This document shows, one piece after another, positions 7,744 through 8,812 of a DNA stretch of 8,812 bases. The position numbers and the translations under genes were made by a program. Below the pieces are notes generated by a model. The model saw only the letters and a program-made list of their open reading frames with translations. It did no database searches and was not told where the DNA came from. The stretch is taken from positions 1-8,812 of the forward strand of contig JAHFOU010000031.1 of assembly GCA_023261525.1 (NCBI GenBank), in the 5' to 3' direction. How positions within the stretch are numbered: position 1 is the stretch's first letter; every line of letters starts with the position of its first letter. This DNA comes from Planctomycetota bacterium (lineage in GTDB: Bacteria > Planctomycetota > SBBH01 > JAHFOU01).

Positions 7744-8812
7744 ATGCCGGAACCGTTCTATGTCTCCACGGCGATCTTCTATGCCAACGCGGGCCCCCAC
7801 CTGGGCAGCGCCCTGGAGATCGTGGCCGCCGACGCCTTCGCGCGCTTCAAGCGCCTGCAGGGCCGTGAGGTCTTCTTCCTGACCGGCACGGACGAGCACG
7901 GCCAGAAGATCGCCAAGAAGGCCGCCGAGCTGGGGCTGGAGCCCAAGGTCCTGGTGGACCGGAACGTGGAGGCCTTCAAGGCGCAGTTCGCGGCGCTGAA
8001 CATCGCGGAGAGCCGCTTCCTCCGGACGACGGAGGAGGCGCACAAGACGAAGGTCGCGGAGATGATCGAGAAGGTCCGCACCAAGGGGGATCTCTACAAG
8101 GGAACCTACGAGGGCTGGTACTGCACGCCGTGCGAGGCGTTCTGGTCCCAGGGCCAGCTCAAGGACGGCGCCTGCCCGACCTGCGGGCGCCCCGTCGAGA
8201 AGGACAAGGAGGACGTCTGGTTCTTCCGCCAGTCCACCTACGGCTCTGCCCTCCTCAAGAAGTTCACGGAAGAACCTTCCTGGGTCCACCCGGAGGGCCG
8301 GGGCCGGGAGATGCTGAACAACTTCCTCAAGCCCGGGCTCGAGGACCTGGCCGTCAGCCGGAGCCGGGCCAAGGTGCCCTGGGGCATCCCCTTCCCGGGC
8401 GACCCGGACCACGTCGTCTACGTCTGGTTCGACGCCCTGACCAACTACCTCAGCGGGTCCCCGCACTGGCCGGCCGACCTCCACATCGTCGGCAAGGACA
8501 TCCTGCGCTTCCACACCACGACCTGGCCGGCCATGCTCCTGTCCGCCGGGCTTCCGCTCCCGAAGCGCTACTTCGCCCACGGCTGGGTGCTGACGGACGA
8601 CGGGAGCAAGATGTCCAAGTCGGCCGGAAAGGTGATCGATCCGACGGCCCTGATCGCCAAGTACCAGGCGCTCGGAGTCGCTCCCGGCCTGGCCGGGGAC
8701 GTCTTGCGCTACGCCCTCCTGCGCGAGGCCCCCCTGGCCCAGGACTTCGTCCTGAGCGAGGAGATCGTGGAGGGGCGGTACACCCGCGACCTGGCCAACG
8801 ACCTGGGGAACC
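7744..8812 (+). CDS. metG: methionyl-tRNA synthetase, N-terminal part (runs off the right edge)
   Basis: Class I aminoacyl-tRNA synthetase charging tRNA-Met, cytoplasmic. About 356 codons are visible and cover the catalytic domain: FYVSTAIFYANAGPHLGSALE (5-25) with the HIGH signature as HLGS (19-22), FFLTGTDEHGQKIAKKA (44-60), a single zinc knuckle CTPC...CPTC (Cys127, 130, 144, 147), VYVWFDALTNYLSG, LHIVGKDILRFHTTTWPAMLLSAG, and GSKMSKSAGKVIDP with KMSKS at 289-293. The anticodon-binding domain begins near the edge; any C-terminal tRNA-binding domain is outside. ATG 7744 gives the usual short N-terminus. An in-frame ATG at 7732 would add MPGP and lies within the inverted repeat. Neither has a Shine-Dalgarno sequence. 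Transcribed divergently from lolA. Confidence 0.96.
   Translation, partial: MPEPFYVSTAIFYANAGPHLGSALEIVAADAFARFKRLQGREVFFLTGTDEHGQKIAKKAAELGLEPKVLVDRNVEAFKAQFAALNIAESRFLRTTEEAHKTKVAEMIEKVRTKGDLYKGTYEGWYCTPCEAFWSQGQLKDGACPTCGRPVEKDKEDVWFFRQSTYGSALLKKFTEEPSWVHPEGRGREMLNNFLKPGLEDLAVSRSRAKVPWGIPFPGDPDHVVYVWFDALTNYLSGSPHWPADLHIVGKDILRFHTTTWPAMLLSAGLPLPKRYFAHGWVLTDDGSKMSKSAGKVIDPTALIAKYQALGVAPGLAGDVLRYALLREAPLAQDFVLSEEIVEGRYTRDLANDLGN

Noticed and set aside
7003..8580. Open reading frame on the minus strand that continues upstream of the TPR-peptidase gene, opposite lolA and metG, giving an apparent 1394-residue protein.
   Set aside because: The extra 500+ residues are Gly/Pro/Arg-rich low-complexity translation opposite well-conserved metG and in another frame of lolA. 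The signal peptide and GTGA overlap at 7002 mark the true start.

Overview
The window is compact, GC-rich (roughly 70% in most genes) bacterial chromosome with almost no non-coding DNA. It looks like a Gram-negative (two-membrane) organism, because it carries a LolA-like periplasmic lipoprotein carrier and a lipobox-bearing lipoprotein next to peptidoglycan genes. The composition, a MurC with a 'KYAEAAGRLM' segment instead of the usual 'RAEMLAELM', and a TPR/peptidase-MA protein of a kind I associate with Acidobacteriota, Myxococcota and relatives suggest something like Holophagae (Acidobacteriota). That is an inference from gene content, not a proven placement.

Layout: seven genes run on the minus strand from about 7691 down to the left edge, and one gene (metG) runs on the plus strand at the right. 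In minus-strand order they are a LolA-like carrier (7691-6999), an 868-residue secreted TPR protein with a central HExxH peptidase domain (7002-4396), a GC-poor cysteine-rich lipoprotein of unknown function (4392-3823), then murG (3768-2647), murC (2657-1356), murB (1359-457) and the first part of ddl (466 to beyond the window). Six of these seven genes overlap or nearly abut (overlaps of 4, 11, 4 and 10 bases and one 3-base gap). The only real gap is 54 bases, before murG, so the block can be read as one operon or as two with an internal promoter.

The murG-murC-murB-ddl part is the late section of the division/cell-wall (dcw) cluster. MurG makes lipid II at the membrane. MurB (with MurA, not here), MurC and Ddl supply the UDP-MurNAc-peptide precursor. 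In a canonical cluster ftsW lies upstream of murG. Here that place is taken by the lipoprotein, TPR-peptidase and LolA genes, so outer-membrane/envelope functions are placed upstream of peptidoglycan synthesis.

The lolA-metG junction is the most striking non-coding site. Only 52 bases separate the divergent genes, and they contain a perfect 12-base inverted repeat. Each arm holds a TAGAAT -10-like hexamer 9-10 bases before a start codon that lacks a Shine-Dalgarno sequence. This suggests mutually exclusive divergent promoters with (near-)leaderless transcripts, or an operator. Other points worth checking are an apparent 15-residue internal deletion in the MurC nucleotide-binding domain, an HLGS variant of the MetRS HIGH motif, and the compositional outlier lipoprotein gene.
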